Below, piece by piece: positions 1 through 8,068 of a DNA stretch of 47,669 nucleotides (its first letter is position 1; each line of letters opens with the position of its first letter). A model generated the notes under the pieces. The model did no database searches. It saw only the letters and a list, made by a program, of their open reading frames with translations, and was not told the origin of the DNA. Both the position numbers and the translations under genes were made by a program. Origin of the DNA: Thiosulfatihalobacter marinus (GTDB taxonomy: Bacteria > Pseudomonadota > Alphaproteobacteria > Rhodobacterales > Rhodobacteraceae); assembly GCF_016019955.1 (NCBI RefSeq), contig NZ_JAECRZ010000019.1:1-47669 (forward strand). The letters are read 5' to 3'.

Positions 1-142
1 GCAGCGCTCAGGCGCATAGCTTGTACGCCTTTTGTCCCATCAAACGATCAAATATGCACGCTCGGGCCTGTTACGCCATCTAGCGTTGGCATGCGGCCTG
101 AACGAGGTTAATCTTCATTAAACTGTTACAAAGCTGCTCGCC

Positions 143-349
143 ATGAACATCACTCACTACATCGCCGAAACCGACGGCAGAAATTCGATTGCTGCCATCT
201 GGTTCAAGCCGAAGGGGCGAAAGTCACCCAGAGTGTTTGACGTCGTCAAGGATAGGTTCGACCCGAATGAGGCAGCTGAGTATTCGGGGGCCTCTGAAGC
301 AGAGATTACCCGATGGCTGCTTGCGCGATCAAAACCGTTCACAGGGTAA
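143..349 (+). CDS. small hypothetical protein (68 aa)
   Basis: I do not recognise this protein. It is a 68-residue soluble sequence with a balanced composition (charged and hydrophobic residues interspersed, an acidic stretch near residues 40-55) and no signal peptide or membrane segment. No convincing ribosome binding site precedes the ATG, and an equally long frame lies on the other strand, so it may not be real. It ends 11 bp before the stop codon of the convergent phnM. The 142 bp upstream hold nothing I can identify. Confidence 0.4.
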   Translation: MNITHYIAETDGRNSIAAIWFKPKGRKSPRVFDVVKDRFDPNEAAEYSGASEAEITRWLLARSKPFTG

Positions 350-360
350 TGACACCCTGC

Positions 361-1503
361 TCAGCCAATTTTTGTTCCTTGGCTCCACACCCCACGCAGA
401 AGGGGCGCCGCTTCGGTTTGGCGAACCCGAAGTACATCACCCCGCATCCCGACATTTAGAACACCGCGATCATCAAGGCGCGCGGCTTGCGCCGGGTTAC
501 GTGTCACGGTTGCAACTGCACGCGGCAGATCATCCCAGACCCGCGCCAGATGGAAGGCCGACAGCAGCAGTGCCGAAGGAACATAGTCGGATGAGACGAT
601 GTCCAGCAGGTCCTGCTGAGCCAACGCCTCAGCGGCGACATTGCCGGAATGCGACCCACCGCGGATCAGGTTCGGCGCACCCATCATCACGGCAATACCC
701 TGGTCCCGGCAGGCCTGTGCGGCTTCGACCGTCGTTGGGAATTCTGCAAAACCAACGCCGTTGGTGGCGGATGTCGCGACATGCTCTGCCGTCGTGTCGT
801 CATGGCTGGCCAGAACGGCGCCCAAACGGGTTGCCTCGGCCACCGCGCCCTTTTCATGCTTTGCACCGAACCGCTCCTGAAGGCTGAGCAGGTTTTGCAC
901 ATGCTCGGCAAATTCGGCATCATTCATACCACGCTTCTTGGCGACATAGGTCTTGAGCGCCGTCAGATCACGGAATTGCCGCTGTCCGGGCGTGTGGTCC
1001 ATCAGGCTGACAATGCCGACGCGATCTTCGGGGCCAAAGGCGGCCAATTCTTCGAGCAACGTCTCAGAGCAGATCTCGGCGCGCAGGTGAAGAAAGTGGC
1101 TGATCTTGAACATGCCTTCCGCGCGCGCAGCCAAAAGCTCGTCGGCCAGTTTGCGGGCATAGTCGATGTAGCGGCCTTTGCCCGAATGGATGGACCCGAC
1201 GCGCATGGCATCGAACACCGTAGTGATCCCGGTGGAGGCCAGTTCTGCATCATGGGCAAGAAGAGCAGGCAGATGCGGCCAATCGACCTCGGGGCGCGGC
1301 TCGATGTGGCGTTCGACATTGTCGGTATGCAACTCCACAAGACCCGGAAGCACCAGATCCCCGCCGCAATCCAAAGCCCCTCTTGGGATGCTGGCACCTT
1401 CAGTGATTTCGGAAATGACACCCGCTTCAATCGTGATCGACCCAAGCGCTACCCGATCTGGCAAAACAAGCTGAGCATTGGCAAGACAAAGGTCTGCTGA
1501 CAT
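361..1503 (-). CDS. phnM: PhnM, ribosyl-phosphonate triphosphate diphosphohydrolase
   Basis: Amidohydrolase-superfamily enzyme that in the C-P lyase pathway removes diphosphate from alpha-D-ribose 1-phosphonate 5-triphosphate to give the 5-phosphate that PhnJ cleaves. At 380 aa it has the usual family length. Visible signatures are HTDNVERH (H59, D61, H66), the MDHTPGQ block, ASHDD and RGGSHSGN, all as in E. coli PhnM. I chose the ATG at 1503 because a longer frame back to 1554 would run into the divergent DUF1045 gene and adds residues unlike the family. It is separated from phnN by the oppositely oriented DUF1045 gene, so it must have its own promoter or lie in a different transcript from phnGHIJKLN. 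No Pho box is evident in the 49-bp divergent gap. Confidence 0.95.
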   Translation of the reverse strand: MSADLCLANAQLVLPDRVALGSITIEAGVISEITEGASIPRGALDCGGDLVLPGLVELHTDNVERHIEPRPEVDWPHLPALLAHDAELASTGITTVFDAMRVGSIHSGKGRYIDYARKLADELLAARAEGMFKISHFLHLRAEICSETLLEELAAFGPEDRVGIVSLMDHTPGQRQFRDLTALKTYVAKKRGMNDAEFAEHVQNLLSLQERFGAKHEKGAVAEATRLGAVLASHDDTTAEHVATSATNGVGFAEFPTTVEAAQACRDQGIAVMMGAPNLIRGGSHSGNVAAEALAQQDLLDIVSSDYVPSALLLSAFHLARVWDDLPRAVATVTRNPAQAARLDDRGVLNVGMRGDVLRVRQTEAAPLLRGVWSQGTKIG

Positions 1504-1552
1504 CGAAGTGTCACATGCTTTTGCCAAAGACGATGCAGAAAAAGGGGAATTC

Positions 1553-2224
1553 ATGTCATACGCTCGTTTCGCAATTTACTATGTGCCGCCTGAAGGCCCG
1601 CTGGCCGACTTCGGCGCGAAATGGCTGGGCTGGGATGTCTTGACGGGCCGCAAGGTGCCTCAATTCGATGTGCCCGGTTTGCATGACATTACAATGACAC
1701 CGCGCAAATATGGCTTTCACGGAACTCTGAAACCGCCATTCCGCTTGAAAGAGGGTCAAACGATTGAGGCTCTTGAAGCAGCTGTGTCCGACTTGGCAGG
1801 TGTGCTTTCTCCTGCAGCTTGTGACGGACTGAAATTGACGCAGTTGGGCCGATTTCTGGCGCTCACGCCCTTTGGGCCACTGGACGGCCTGCAAAGTATC
1901 GCTGGGGCCTGTGTCCGCGATCTTGACGGGTTTCGCGCGCCTGCCGGTGAGGCAGAACTTGCGCGACGCCGCAAAGCCGGGCTGAGCAACCGGCAAGAGA
2001 TGCTGTTGGCGCAGTGGGGCTACCCTTACGTCTTCGAGGAGTTCCGATTCCATATGACACTCACGGGTGGGTTGCCCGAAGGGGACGCGCCGGGTTGGAT
2101 GGATACCTTGCAAGTTCACCTGCCGGATTTGTCCGCGCCTTTTGTCATGGATCAGATCGCGCTTTGCGGCGAACGGCAGGATGGGCGCTTTGAACTGATC
2201 CATCGCTATACGCTCACGGGGTGA
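1553..2224 (+). CDS. DUF1045 2H-phosphoesterase-like protein of phosphonate loci
   Basis: A 223-aa protein of the DUF1045 family, which is typically found beside phn genes. It has the two H-x-T motifs of 2H phosphoesterases: HGTL (H56, T58) and HMTL (H167, T169), about 110 residues apart as expected for the duplicated fold. These enzymes open or hydrolyse cyclic phosphates. Cluster 1 has no phnP (5-phosphoribosyl 1,2-cyclic phosphate phosphodiesterase), so this gene is the best local candidate for that step; that is inference. The ATG at 1553 is preceded by AAAGGGGAA. The gene diverges from phnM and overlaps the 3' end of the convergent phnN by 19 bp. Confidence 0.88.
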   Translation: MSYARFAIYYVPPEGPLADFGAKWLGWDVLTGRKVPQFDVPGLHDITMTPRKYGFHGTLKPPFRLKEGQTIEALEAAVSDLAGVLSPAACDGLKLTQLGRFLALTPFGPLDGLQSIAGACVRDLDGFRAPAGEAELARRRKAGLSNRQEMLLAQWGYPYVFEEFRFHMTLTGGLPEGDAPGWMDTLQVHLPDLSAPFVMDQIALCGERQDGRFELIHRYTLTG

Positions 2225-2751
2225 AGCAGCTGAGCTGCGCGCGCGATTGTCTGGTTAAGCGGTCCGTCATTGGAAAGCGTGATGACGTCCAGACCTGTCG
2301 GTAGAGGCTTTGCCGCCTCGGCGAGGCGTCTGGCGATGTCGGCCTCCGACTCGCGGCCGCGTGCTGCCAACCGGGCAGCCAAGGTCTCGGGCGCTGCCGT
2401 GATGTTCAGGACGACGAAGTTTGGGAACGCATCTGCGCCGGCCTGAAGCGCTTTCCGCGAGAAGTTGGCAAGACAGTCGGTGCCCTTGTTCAATTGGTAC
2501 CTGACTGTTTGAGGAATCCCATAGAACAGCCCATGCGCGCCCCAATGGACGGCGAAAGCCCCATCGCGGGCCAGATCCTGAAACTGCGCCTCAGAGACAG
2601 CGTCGTAATCCTCGCCGCCCAGACCTGGCGCGCGCGTGATGACACGCCGTACAAGGTGTAGTGCCGGCATGACTTCGGCCACGCCTTGCATCACGCTGTC
2701 TTTGCCCACTCCAGAGGGGCCAACAACCGCGATGAGACGACCTTCGGTCAT
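2206..2751 (-). CDS. phnN: PhnN, ribose 1,5-bisphosphate phosphokinase
   Basis: A 181-aa P-loop kinase that makes PRPP from ribose 1,5-bisphosphate and ATP, the last step of the C-P lyase route. A guanylate-kinase-like Walker A, GPSGVGKDS, lies at residues 11-19. Its ATG overlaps the phnL stop as ATGA, indicating translational coupling, and it is the last gene of the phnGHIJK-GNAT-LN operon. Length matches the family. There is no counterpart in the second phn cluster of this window. Confidence 0.94.
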   Translation of the reverse strand: MTEGRLIAVVGPSGVGKDSVMQGVAEVMPALHLVRRVITRAPGLGGEDYDAVSEAQFQDLARDGAFAVHWGAHGLFYGIPQTVRYQLNKGTDCLANFSRKALQAGADAFPNFVVLNITAAPETLAARLAARGRESEADIARRLAEAAKPLPTGLDVITLSNDGPLNQTIARAAQLLHPVSV

Positions 2752-3431
2752 GCCGCGAGCCCCGGTGTAAACCGGCTGACGTCAATCTCCCGGTCGCACA
2801 CTCTGGCCCGCGCGGCCTCGTCGTGGAAAATTCCGATGATCGCCGCGCCGCGGGCTTTGGCCTCTTCAATCAGGGACAACACAACTTCGCGGTTGGTCGC
2901 ATCCAGGCTCGCCGTGGGTTCGTCCAAAAGCATCGCGGGATATGTGTGAGCAAAACCGCGCGCGATGTTGACCCGCTGCTGCTCGCCTCCAGAGAAGGTT
3001 GTCGGGGACAGAGACCAGAGCCGCTGCGGGATGTTGAGCTGCGCCAGCAAGTCTTGCGCTCTTGCTTGGGCGTCCTCAGTAGGCACACCGAGGGCCCGCA
3101 AGGGGTCCGCGACAACGTCCAGTGTCGGGACGCGCGGAACGACCCGCAGAAACTGGCTGACATAGCCCAGCACCTCGCGGCGCAGCGCAATGATCTCACG
3201 GGGCTCGGCCTGAACGATGTCCAGATCGCCGATGCAGATCGATCCCGACTGCGTCAGGTAATTGCCATAAATCATCCGCATCAGGGTCGATTTACCCGCA
3301 CCCGAAGCCCCGGTCAGCGCGACGCACTCCCCGGGTGCCACGTGAAGGGACACATCGCTGATGACTTCAATCACCGCGCTGCCCTGGTTGTGTAGCGTGA
3401 AGGTTTTCGAGACGTCATTTAGAGTGATCAT
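2748..3431 (-). CDS. phnL: PhnL, ABC-type ATPase of the C-P lyase complex
   Basis: A 227-aa ABC ATPase needed with PhnGHI to couple phosphonate and the ribose of ATP (formation of ribose 1-phosphonate 5-triphosphate). Walker A is GASGAGKST, the signature is FSGGEQQR and Walker B ends in LLDEPTASLD. I chose the ATG at 3431 because it forms an ATGA overlap with the preceding GNAT stop and lies about 8 bp after a GGAGA ribosome binding site; an in-frame ATG at 3437 sits too close to that site. It overlaps phnN by 4 bp. Confidence 0.94.
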   Translation of the reverse strand: MITLNDVSKTFTLHNQGSAVIEVISDVSLHVAPGECVALTGASGAGKSTLMRMIYGNYLTQSGSICIGDLDIVQAEPREIIALRREVLGYVSQFLRVVPRVPTLDVVADPLRALGVPTEDAQARAQDLLAQLNIPQRLWSLSPTTFSGGEQQRVNIARGFAHTYPAMLLDEPTASLDATNREVVLSLIEEAKARGAAIIGIFHDEAARARVCDREIDVSRFTPGLAA

Positions 3432-3889
3432 GCGCATGTCTCCTTTGGCCAGTCGAATTGGCGTAGCAACTCGCCCTGTTGGCCGCCTGTTCGTGCAAAC
3501 GGGGTTGCGGCTGGCTCGTCCGGAAAATCTGTTGTTGCCCAGACTTCGATAGGTGCCTTTCCGGGTTGGCGTGCCGTCTTTGTAAATTCCTCTACCAGCT
3601 CAGTCCCAATGCCAATCCCGCGACAGCCGGGATCGACCAAAAGCTCATCCAGCATGGCTGTATCGCCTTGGGCGACTGCGTTCGGGAAGCACCATCCAAG
3701 CGCCAGCCCCACGACGGTGTCTTCTTGACGCGCGAGCACAAGGATGGACGCGTTATGTGAAAGAACGCGTTGAATTTGCGTGCAGTCTGGCAATTCTGGC
3801 TGCCGCCAACTCTCTGGCAGGGCGGCGACCAAGAACGAAGCGACATCTTGGCAATCCTTTTTCGTAGCCTGAGTGATTTGAACTGTCAT
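3428..3889 (-). CDS. GNAT-family N-acetyltransferase inserted between phnK and phnL
   Basis: A 153-aa GNAT protein. The acetyl-CoA-binding motif A region is visible around LVDPGCRGIGIGTELV, with the Arg/Gly-rich loop. Its position inside the phn operon, directly after phnK and coupled to phnL through ATGA, suggests a role similar to PhnO (aminoalkylphosphonate N-acetyltransferase, which detoxifies or primes aminophosphonates). The sequence is not close enough to E. coli PhnO for me to use that name. The C-terminal third is Pro/Gly/Gln rich and may be poorly conserved. Substrate is unknown. Confidence 0.85.
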   Translation of the reverse strand: MTVQITQATKKDCQDVASFLVAALPESWRQPELPDCTQIQRVLSHNASILVLARQEDTVVGLALGWCFPNAVAQGDTAMLDELLVDPGCRGIGIGTELVEEFTKTARQPGKAPIEVWATTDFPDEPAATPFARTGGQQGELLRQFDWPKETCA

Positions 3890-3892
3890 CGC

Positions 3893-4663
3893 TCACACCT
3901 GCAAAACGGAAGAGACAAGAAGTTGGGAATAGGCATGCTGCGGATCATCCAGCACCTGATCGGTCAGGCCCGCCTCGACCACCCGGCCCGATTTCATCAC
4001 CATCAGACGGTCCGCGAGCAGCCGGACGACAGCAAGATCATGGGTGACGATGATTGCCGACAGGCCCATGTCGCGTACCAGCCCGCGCAACAGATCCAGC
4101 AGCCGCGCCTGCACCGACACGTCCAGCCCGCCGGTGGGCTCGTCCATGAACACGAGACGTGGCCCCGTCACGAGGTTACGGGCAATCTGCAGGCGCTGCT
4201 GCATCCCGCCGGAAAAGGTTGTGGGTCGGTCATCGACGCGGGCGGCGTCGATCTCGACCCGCTCCAGCCAATCCGTGGCCTTGCCGCGAATGTCGCCGTA
4301 ATGCCGTTCGCCGACAGCCATCAACCGCTCGCCAACATTGCCGCCGGCTGAGACGCCCATACGCAGCCCGTCACGGGCGTGTTGGTGAACGAACGCCCAA
4401 TCCGTCCGCCCCAACATCCGTCGTTCGGGCTCGGACATGGTGATCGTATCCTTGGGGCCTTCGGTGCGCGTATCGAACACGACCTGACCCGCATCAGGTG
4501 GCAGATGCCCCGCCATGCAATTCAGCAGCGTCGATTTGCCAGACCCGGATTCCCCCACGATCCCCATCACCTCTCCGGGATAGAGATCAAAGGACACGTC
4601 CGCGCAGCCGATATGTGCGCCGTAGCGTTTGGTGATACCTTGAACCGACAGCAAAGGTGTCAT
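3893..4663 (-). CDS. phnK: PhnK, ABC-type ATPase bound to the C-P lyase core
   Basis: A 256-aa ABC ATPase that docks on the PhnGHIJ core; it is not a transporter subunit. Walker A is GESGSGKST (about residues 37-45), signature FSGGMQQRLQ, Walker B VFMDEPTGGLD. Its ATG overlaps the phnJ stop by 4 bp (ATGA). Length and motif spacing agree with PhnK of other bacteria, including the Asp/Glu-rich insertion after Walker A. Confidence 0.94.
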   Translation of the reverse strand: MTPLLSVQGITKRYGAHIGCADVSFDLYPGEVMGIVGESGSGKSTLLNCMAGHLPPDAGQVVFDTRTEGPKDTITMSEPERRMLGRTDWAFVHQHARDGLRMGVSAGGNVGERLMAVGERHYGDIRGKATDWLERVEIDAARVDDRPTTFSGGMQQRLQIARNLVTGPRLVFMDEPTGGLDVSVQARLLDLLRGLVRDMGLSAIIVTHDLAVVRLLADRLMVMKSGRVVEAGLTDQVLDDPQHAYSQLLVSSVLQV

Positions 4664-5517
4664 GCCGCGTCCTTTCCTTTGTGTCCTGCGGCGCGCCGGG
4701 CTTCGCAGTAATCCGTGTCGGAACAGACAAACATCCGCCCACCCTGATCATCCATGATGACCTCGTCGAGATAGCTGTCCGTCGCATCGCACAGCCCGCA
4801 GGGGTGATCCGCCTTGCTGGCCTCGAACGGATGGTCTTCGAAATCGAGGCTCACAACCTGCGTGTAGGGCGGCAGCGCGTATATCCGCTGCTCGCGCCCT
4901 GCGCCAAACAGCTGGATGGCGGCCATGTCGCCCAATTTCGGGTTGTCGAATTTCGGGATGGGCGACGGGTCCATGACATAGCGCCCCTCAACCTTCACCG
5001 GATAAGCGTAGGAGGTCGCAATGTGGCCGTGCCGGCTGATATCCTCGTAAAGCTTCACATGCATCAGCCCGTATTCCTCAAGGCTGTGCATCTTGCGCGT
5101 CTCGCTCTCACGCGGTTCCAGAAAACGCAACGGTTCCGGGATTGGCACCTGGTAGACGAGGATCTGATCCTCGGTCAGCGGCTCTTCGGGGATGCGGTGA
5201 CGGGTCTGGATGACGCTCGCCTCTGAAGTCGCGGTGGTGGTCTCAACACCCGCGGTGCGTTCAAAGAACGAGCGGATCGAGACCGCATTCGTAGTGTCAT
5301 CCGCACCTTGGTCGATGACCTTGAACGTGTCATCTGGCGTCAATACAGCGGCCGAAACCTGAACGCCTCCGGTCCCCCAACCATAGGGCATCGGCATCTC
5401 GCGGCTGGCAAACGGCACCTGATAGCCGGGGATCGCCAACCCTTTGAGGATTGCGCGGCGGATCATCCGTTTGGTCTGTTCGTCGAGATAGGCGAAGTTG
5501 TAGGCTTGATCGGTCAT
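4660..5517 (-). CDS. phnJ: PhnJ, C-P lyase radical SAM subunit (canonical)
   Basis: Catalytic subunit that splits the C-P bond of ribosyl-phosphonate 5-phosphate with a [4Fe-4S] cluster and S-adenosylmethionine. The 285-aa product keeps the full CX2CX21CX5C pattern (C240, C243, C265, C271) and the glycine thought to carry the radical (G31 in AIPGYQVPF), matching E. coli PhnJ closely along its length. The ATG at 5517 follows GGGAAAG; a longer frame to 5601 adds non-family residues overlapping a gene on the other strand. Unlike most phn operons, phnI and phnJ do not abut: 352 bp with an opposite-strand gene lie between them. Confidence 0.97.
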   Translation of the reverse strand: MTDQAYNFAYLDEQTKRMIRRAILKGLAIPGYQVPFASREMPMPYGWGTGGVQVSAAVLTPDDTFKVIDQGADDTTNAVSIRSFFERTAGVETTTATSEASVIQTRHRIPEEPLTEDQILVYQVPIPEPLRFLEPRESETRKMHSLEEYGLMHVKLYEDISRHGHIATSYAYPVKVEGRYVMDPSPIPKFDNPKLGDMAAIQLFGAGREQRIYALPPYTQVVSLDFEDHPFEASKADHPCGLCDATDSYLDEVIMDDQGGRMFVCSDTDYCEARRAAGHKGKDAA

Positions 5518-5567
5518 AGTGTTGTCACTTTCCCAAGCAAAGATTGAGCCGGAACAGATGGACCGTG

Positions 5568-5867
5568 ATGTATACGCTTGGTTTTGGAATAATCTGGACA
5601 CTTGTCGCTTTTGCCTGCTTGATCGCGTTCTCGCGTCAGGATGACTTTCAGGCGGAAACGACCCTGTACAAGGTGCTTATGACCCTGATGCCTTTTGCTG
5701 GCTTTCTGGTCATTTGGGATGGTTGGCGCAAACTTCGCCGGTTCCGCAGTGTCCGCGAAGAAGACGGCATGTTCGTGTGGACCGAGCTGGACGGCTCCGA
5801 ACAGCGCAGCGACATCGATCCGCGTATCGTCTGGGACAAGGAAGACCGGAACTTCAGCGACAACTGA
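5568..5867 (+). CDS. small two-TM membrane protein antisense within the phn operon
   Basis: I cannot name this protein (99 aa from the ATG; a TTG at 5544 would add eight residues). Two hydrophobic segments (about residues 4-20 and 34-50) are followed by a basic stretch (WRKLRRFR) and an acidic cytoplasmic-type tail. It lies on the plus strand between phnI and phnJ of the minus-strand operon, ending 2 bp before the phnI stop codon. It must therefore be transcribed against the phn message. No clear ribosome binding site is visible. Role unknown; it may sense or modulate something connected with phosphonate use, but nothing in the sequence shows it. Confidence 0.7.
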   Translation: MYTLGFGIIWTLVAFACLIAFSRQDDFQAETTLYKVLMTLMPFAGFLVIWDGWRKLRRFRSVREEDGMFVWTELDGSEQRSDIDPRIVWDKEDRNFSDN

Positions 5868-5869
5868 GG

Positions 5870-6958
5870 TCATTCTGCAGCCTCCGGTACACGGTCCGCG
5901 CCTGCTTCGCGTCGCAGCTTCCGCACCAGTTCCAGTTCGGACTGGAAGTCGACATAATGCGGCAGCTTGATGTGCTCCAAGAAGCCCGTCGCCTGAATGT
6001 TGTCCGCGTGATAGAGGACGAATTCCGTGTCTTGCGCAGGTGCGCCAACATTGTCTTCGCCCAACTCTTCCCAGCGGAGAGCGCGGTCAACGAGCGCCAT
6101 TGAGATCGCCTTGCGCTCAGATTGGCCGAAGACCAGCCCATATCCGCGGGTGAATTGCGGTGGCTCTGTCTTTGATCCCTTGAACTGGTTAACGGTTTCG
6201 CATTCGGTCAGCGTCACCTCGCCAATCTCGATGGCAAAGCCCAGTTCGGGGATGTCCATCTCGACCGCGACCGCGCCAATGCGCAACTCGCCCACAAAGG
6301 CATGGTTGCGCGCATAGCCGCGCTGCGTGGAATAGGCGAGACCAAGCGTGAAGCCTTCATCGGCGCGGGTCAGTGCTTGCAGCCGCAGCGCGCGGTCGGC
6401 CGGCATTTCAAGCGGTTCGCGGGTCAGGTCGGGCGGCGGCGTGTCATCATGTGGAGCTTCTTCGATCAGGCCTTCGCGGTTCAGAAACTCTGTCACATGA
6501 GGCACGTCGCCTGGAATGCTTTCCCGTGTTGGAGCTTCGGGGACGCCCCCGTCAGCGGCCAGTTTGAAATCGAGCAGCCGGTGCGTGTAGTCGAAAGTCG
6601 GCCCCAAGACCTGTCCGCCCGGCAAATCTTTGAACGTGGCCGAGATACGCCGGTCGCAGGCCATTGCACCCGTGTCCACAGGTTCTGACGAACCAAAGCG
6701 GGGCAGTGTGGTGCGGTAAGCCCGGATCAGAAAGATCGCCTCGATCAGATCACCGCGCGATTGCTTGATCGCCAAGGCGGCAAGGTCAGGATCATAAAGC
6801 GACCCTTCTGCCATGACACGATCCACGGCCAGTTTCAGCTGTTCACGGATTTGCGCGATGCTGAGTTCGGCGACATCCGTATCGCCACGGCGTTCCTCCG
6901 CAAGCCAGGCATGCGCGCTTTCAATCGCCCGCTCGCCACCCTTTACAGCCACATACAT
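5870..6958 (-). CDS. phnI: PhnI, C-P lyase core nucleosidase subunit
   Basis: A 362-aa subunit of the PhnGHIJ core; PhnI displaces adenine from ATP during formation of the ribosyl phosphonate. The C-terminal HIKLPH motif (H329, H334) matches the two PhnI histidines that bind zinc at the PhnI-PhnJ interface in the E. coli structure. The start overlaps the phnH stop (TGATG). Length compares with 354 aa in E. coli. Confidence 0.95.
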   Translation of the reverse strand: MYVAVKGGERAIESAHAWLAEERRGDTDVAELSIAQIREQLKLAVDRVMAEGSLYDPDLAALAIKQSRGDLIEAIFLIRAYRTTLPRFGSSEPVDTGAMACDRRISATFKDLPGGQVLGPTFDYTHRLLDFKLAADGGVPEAPTRESIPGDVPHVTEFLNREGLIEEAPHDDTPPPDLTREPLEMPADRALRLQALTRADEGFTLGLAYSTQRGYARNHAFVGELRIGAVAVEMDIPELGFAIEIGEVTLTECETVNQFKGSKTEPPQFTRGYGLVFGQSERKAISMALVDRALRWEELGEDNVGAPAQDTEFVLYHADNIQATGFLEHIKLPHYVDFQSELELVRKLRREAGADRVPEAAE

Positions 6959-7521
6959 CAGAAAACCTCCGTGCTGCGAGGCAAAGCCGCCAACCTGTCG
7001 CCACAGGTGAAGATGAAATCGAGCCCGAGCGGAAACAGTGCGCGGTTGCTTTGGAAGGCGCGGGTTTCCGGTAGGGACAGCGTGGCCTCAGATTTGATCC
7101 CGGGTCCACGCAGCGTCGCGCCGTCCGCTTCGAGTTCGGCACATTCCACGATCAGGGTTGTCGAGCGGTCTGGATATTCCGGCGTTCCAACGGGATAGCT
7201 GCCAAGCGGCAACAATGCGTCCCAGTCGCCCACGGCAAACATCGCATGTGATGGGCCTGTCAGCGGGGCGCCGGTGTGAAAGGCCAGCCATTTGCGGACA
7301 TCGTCCGTGTCAGCCTTGCCAGCGAGATAGACAGGCGTGTCTGTGTCGCACAGGGTCAAAAGAACGGTGCCGGCCGCGACGGACAAGGCTGCGGGAGGAA
7401 CGGCGCCCTCGATATCTTGAATCCTTCCCGGACGCGCCATGGCTTCCATGACACTCCGGAACGCGTGGGCGGACCCTATGGCGGGATTGTCGAACCCACC
7501 TGCCAGAGCGGTTGCCTGCAT
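6958..7521 (-). CDS. phnH: PhnH, C-P lyase core subunit
   Basis: A 187-aa structural subunit of the PhnG2H2I2J2 core, of normal length. PhnH has a PLP-transferase-like fold without a cofactor and dimerises with PhnJ. The family pattern FRSVMEAMARPG near the N terminus and the GPGI segment are present. Start and stop overlap with phnG and phnI (TGATG junctions on both sides), so the three are translated as one coupled unit. Confidence 0.93.
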   Translation of the reverse strand: MQATALAGGFDNPAIGSAHAFRSVMEAMARPGRIQDIEGAVPPAALSVAAGTVLLTLCDTDTPVYLAGKADTDDVRKWLAFHTGAPLTGPSHAMFAVGDWDALLPLGSYPVGTPEYPDRSTTLIVECAELEADGATLRGPGIKSEATLSLPETRAFQSNRALFPLGLDFIFTCGDRLAALPRSTEVF

Positions 7522-7976
7522 CAGTCCTCTCCCCGTGCCATTGTGAAAAACTCGACCTTCGTTGCGGCAGCTTTCTCGGCGCGGGCGGTCTTTGCGGCGG
7601 TCTGTTCCATGGCGAGCGGGTCAAGAACGGCCTTGCGGACCGCCCCGGCACTGGCTCCCTGCATCAGCGCATCGACAAGGGCGGCTGCCTCGGCATCAGA
7701 CTTGCGGCGACCCTGAATATAGGCGTGACCGACTTCACCGCTGGCGAGCGTCAGCGCGCAGCGCGTGACAGTCATCTCTCCGATGTTGAAGGGCGCGCCA
7801 GTCCCACCGGCGCGGCCGCGGACCATTGTGCTGCCAATCTCAGGCGCGCGCAGCCAAGTGAATTCCGGACGCGTCATAGCGGCATCCAGCAAGGTAGCAA
7901 CGCGGCCTTCCGGCGCCCTGGCAAGCAGGCCCATCCAGGCTTTTCGCTCGGCGTTCTCGTCGAAAGTGTCTTTCAT
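7521..7976 (-). CDS. phnG: PhnG, C-P lyase core subunit
   Basis: A 151-aa protein (E. coli PhnG 150 aa), first gene of the catalytic operon. It forms the core with PhnH, PhnI and PhnJ. The family segment RKAWMGLLARA and the GRAGGTGAPFNIGEMTVTRC region are recognisable. I place the start at the ATG at 7976 rather than an upstream one at 8012, which would read through the likely promoter and operator. Its stop overlaps the phnH start. Likely repressed by the divergent PhnF. Confidence 0.93.
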   Translation of the reverse strand: MKDTFDENAERKAWMGLLARAPEGRVATLLDAAMTRPEFTWLRAPEIGSTMVRGRAGGTGAPFNIGEMTVTRCALTLASGEVGHAYIQGRRKSDAEAAALVDALMQGASAGAVRKAVLDPLAMEQTAAKTARAEKAAATKVEFFTMARGED

Positions 7977-7995
7977 CTCGACAACTTTTCCATAT

Positions 7996-8010
7996 ACTAT
8001 ACAACTATAC
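7996..8010. promoter_or_regulatory. candidate PhnF operator, direct repeat ACTATAC
   Basis: Two copies of ACTATAC with an 8-bp period (7996-8002 and 8004-8010) lie in the 81-bp gap between phnG and phnF. They sit in an AT-rich stretch directly upstream of the phnG start. The GTATAG core seen on the minus strand resembles sites of HutC-type GntR proteins, including the PhnF site of mycobacteria. Placement between divergent phnF and phnG fits autoregulation plus operon control. Assignment is inference. Confidence 0.5.
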
Positions 8011-8050
8011 ACATCATAACAGATTCCCCCTCTCAGGACAGAAGAGATTT

Positions 8051-8068
8051 GTGAAACTTGCGTGACAC
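8051..8068 (-). promoter_or_regulatory. degenerate Pho-box-like site before phnG
   Basis: On the minus strand the 18-mer GTGTCACGCAAGTTTCAC matches 13 of 18 positions of the enterobacterial Pho-box consensus (two CTGTCAY units 11 bp apart). It points toward phnG but overlaps the phnF start codon, which weakens the case. A PhoB-P-dependent promoter here would fit the usual phosphate-starvation control of phn genes. Confidence 0.35.

Noticed and set aside
3428..3889. Naming the GNAT as PhnO
   Set aside because: Length and position could fit, but I see no sequence pattern that separates PhnO from other GNAT proteins.
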